This document shows, one piece after another, positions 5,006 through 6,689 of a stretch of 6,689 nucleotides of DNA. The stretch is from NCBI GenBank assembly GCA_012512605.1, contig JAAZDX010000219.1:1-6689 (forward strand), given 5' to 3'. Each line of letters opens with the position of its first letter. Positions within the stretch are counted from its first letter, which is position 1. The notes below the pieces were generated by a model. It did not search any database. It was given only the letters and a program-made list of their open reading frames with translations, and was not told where the DNA came from. A program made the translations under genes and the position numbers. Source of the DNA: Bacillota bacterium (GTDB lineage Bacteria; Bacillota; UBA4882; UBA10575).

Positions 5006-6319
5006 TTGCCAAAAGAAGTATTTTCCCAAATTATTGCCAATAAACAATACTTAGTTTTAGTAGTAATTACCGGCGTTTTCTTATTAAGCTGGATAGTAAC
5101 TATTATGCTGGGTCTATTAATTAACCGCTATCCCATGAACTGGAAAAAAATAATTTTCCCTTGGTCTGTAATTGGCGTTATTTACAGTTTATTTGCTAAA
5201 TCCTTCATTCCAGACTATTTCTTCTTTTTCACCACTTTACTTTTATTAACTGTTTTATTAAAGATTATTACGAAGCAAGGGATCGGAAAAGTATTTTTTG
5301 CGGCATTACTATCGTTAATGGCAGCCATTTTTAGTTTTTTTCTTTTAGGACAACCATTACTGATCAATGATGATTTTAAGATAATATTGTTGTCAAAGCC
5401 GTGGGGGATCATAATCGGAAGTTTACTGGAGATTGTTTTAACGACCTCCATTATTTTCGTTTTAAGATACCGGAGAACCGCGAAACAGGATAAAACCTCC
5501 TTCTTTGGTGTTACCGGCTATATGTTGGTTTTATTGGTTATTTATTGTCTATTTGCGGTTATTTTTTACTTCCTTGCCAATTACCATGCTCCTGCTTTAT
5601 CGAGGGTGATCATTACTGAAATAGCGCTTATCGGCGTTACTCTATTTATGTTTATAAGACTTCAAAATTACGTAAAAAGGGAAGAGCAAAGATGCGAAGA
5701 AAACCACAGTACCTATCTGTTAAAAACGATCCTTTCTAAGCAACGGGAGTACCGCAATTTTTTTCAGGTGATTAGAGCAATGGCGGAAGCGGGGAAGACA
5801 AGAGAGATCATCGACTATATCGATGACATTTTCGTGGAGATGTCCTTCGTGGAGACTTTTAACGAAGAAAATCCCATTTTCACTTCGCTACAGGTTGCCG
5901 AACAAATTAAAGCAAAAGAAAAGGGGGTAATAATTACCAGCGCAACCAAGGCTGATCTAACTGAACTAAGGGAACCGGTTAGGGTATACGAGATTTTCAG
6001 AGATTTACTACAGTTTTTTGTCGCTTACGAAGAAGCAATCGTTAGTGACAGGCATACTATCAACATCGAAGTCAGCGAGGATGATCAGCACTATTCATTT
6101 ATGATTATGCGAAAGACGGAAGAAGGGGAAAGGTCAGTCGATCCAATAGTGGAAGAAGAGCCCCGTGACCAGGATCAAACCTTGCTTAAGAATAAAAAGC
6201 GGATCAAACAGCTCCATGGGAAGTTTTATTGTTTTTACAAAGGGGAGGAATTGATTGGTTGTCTTTTCAAAGTGGGTAAGGCGAAACGAAAGCAGCTTCT
6301 CTTTTCGGTTGGCTTCTAA
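5006..6319 (+). CDS. AgrC/Spo0B-type membrane sensor, kinase motifs missing
   Basis: The gene encodes a 437-residue membrane protein next to agrBD, in the position of a peptide receptor. About seven hydrophobic segments fill the first half (roughly 15-37, 49-68, 72-89, 95-115, 133-153, 171-191 and 199-218). A linker helix follows, then a Spo0B/AgrC-like dimerisation segment, KQREYRNFFQVIRAMAEAGK (245-264). In this family the motif is normally QRHD(F/Y)xNxLQVI; here Arg247 occupies the phosphoacceptor His position while Tyr249, Asn251 and QVI are kept. The C-terminal part (about 285-437) follows the course of a GHKL ATPase fold, but the N-box Asn appears to be Phe337 (RDLLQFFVAYEEA, 332-344) and no DxG or GxG box can be seen; an acidic linker (375-389) replaces them. 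AAGGAG (4989-4994) lies 11 bases before TTG 5006. GTG 4994 overlaps that site and is less likely. The gene is markedly AT-rich. Family assignment is moderate, loss of kinase residues is clear by eye, and the receptor role is inferred. Confidence 0.72.
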   Translation: MPKEVFSQIIANKQYLVLVVITGVFLLSWIVTIMLGLLINRYPMNWKKIIFPWSVIGVIYSLFAKSFIPDYFFFFTTLLLLTVLLKIITKQGIGKVFFAALLSLMAAIFSFFLLGQPLLINDDFKIILLSKPWGIIIGSLLEIVLTTSIIFVLRYRRTAKQDKTSFFGVTGYMLVLLVIYCLFAVIFYFLANYHAPALSRVIITEIALIGVTLFMFIRLQNYVKREEQRCEENHSTYLLKTILSKQREYRNFFQVIRAMAEAGKTREIIDYIDDIFVEMSFVETFNEENPIFTSLQVAEQIKAKEKGVIITSATKADLTELREPVRVYEIFRDLLQFFVAYEEAIVSDRHTINIEVSEDDQHYSFMIMRKTEEGERSVDPIVEEEPRDQDQTLLKNKKRIKQLHGKFYCFYKGEELIGCLFKVGKAKRKQLLFSVGF

Positions 6320-6323
6320 CCTG

Positions 6324-6355
6324 ACTCCTTCGTAAAAGAAGGAGTTTCCTTTTTT
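6324..6355 (+). terminator. Intrinsic terminator after the receptor-like gene
   Basis: ACTCCTTC (6324-6331) pairs perfectly with GAAGGAGT (6338-6345) around the loop GTAAAA, followed by TTCCTTTTTT. It begins 5 bases after the stop codon and insulates the agr-like cassette from zapA. Confidence 0.92.
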
Positions 6356-6400
6356 ACTGTCAAATATACTAAACAAACAATATGCTTGGGTGGTGTTGTG

Positions 6401-6679
6401 ATGCTAGCGCGGGAGGTCCAACAGAAGCCCCTCAACCGAGTAACCATAAAAATCATGGGTGATGAATACAATGTGGTCGGACCGGAGTCACCCGAGTATA
6501 TTAATCACCTGGTAGAAACCATCGAAAACAAAATCGAGGGTGTTCAAAGAGCTCATGGTGACGCCAAACTTTCCAAAACGCAACTGGCCATCTTGGTTGC
6601 CTTACAAATTACGGACCAACTGGAGAAACTACGGATCACCCATGAAAAAATGGAAAAATTGATCAAAGCCGCCATATAG
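6401..6679 (+). CDS. zapA: Cell division protein ZapA family
   Basis: ZapA is a small cytoplasmic protein that binds FtsZ and promotes bundling of protofilaments at the Z-ring. From ATG 6401 the product has 92 residues. It contains the N-terminal beta region RVTIKIMGDEYNVVG, then SPEYINHLVETIENKI, and the helix LSKTQLAILVALQITDQLEKL that begins the C-terminal coiled coil. Length and pattern fit Gram-positive ZapA (YshA). TTG 6386 would add five residues (MGGVV) but has no ribosome-binding site, whereas GGGTGGTG (6388-6395) lies 5 bases before ATG 6401; GTG 6398 is a further alternative. In Bacillus subtilis this gene is also found a little downstream of pheST, so its place here is ancestral-like, with the agr cassette in between. 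Its own promoter should lie in 6356-6400, but I see no convincing one. Confidence 0.9.
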   Translation: MLAREVQQKPLNRVTIKIMGDEYNVVGPESPEYINHLVETIENKIEGVQRAHGDAKLSKTQLAILVALQITDQLEKLRITHEKMEKLIKAAI

Positions 6680-6689
6680 GTTCGGGATA

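Overview
The window reads as chromosomal DNA of a Gram-positive Firmicute, most likely a clostridial or related anaerobic lineage. The evidence is a T-box leader in front of pheST, a PheS with the Cys-rich insert typical of Gram-positive bacteria, strong purine-rich Shine-Dalgarno sites, frequent TTG starts, a YqzL-like miniprotein and a zapA gene just downstream of pheT. I cannot place the genus from sequence reading alone.

Layout. Bases 17-112 encode a 31-residue YqzL-like protein. Bases 115-383 are a T-box leader with antiterminator and intrinsic terminator, which should tune pheS (413-1435) and pheT (1449-3863) to phenylalanyl-tRNA charging. PheS and PheT form the alpha2beta2 phenylalanyl-tRNA synthetase. 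A strong bidirectional-looking terminator (3879-3910) closes the operon. Bases 3911-6355 hold an Agr-type cyclic-peptide signalling cassette: agrB (4030-4677, membrane peptidase), agrD (4682-4795, 37-residue autoinducer precursor), about 210 bases of AT-rich intergenic DNA with a perfect 14-bp dyad, and a polytopic membrane protein (5006-6319) built like an AgrC or Spo0B-type receptor. A second terminator (6324-6355) closes the cassette. Then comes zapA (6401-6679), a cell-division gene often found next to pheST in Firmicutes.

How it fits together. AgrB should process AgrD into a thiolactone peptide whose ring I predict to be Cys-Leu-Ile-Leu-Phe. The neighbouring membrane protein is the natural candidate receptor, but its cytoplasmic part lacks both the phosphoacceptor histidine and the Asn and Gly signatures of an ATP-binding kinase domain, and no LytTR response regulator is present in the window. 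The most interesting possibility is therefore a quorum-sensing module whose receptor is a pseudokinase, placed between the housekeeping genes pheT and zapA and bounded by terminators on both sides.
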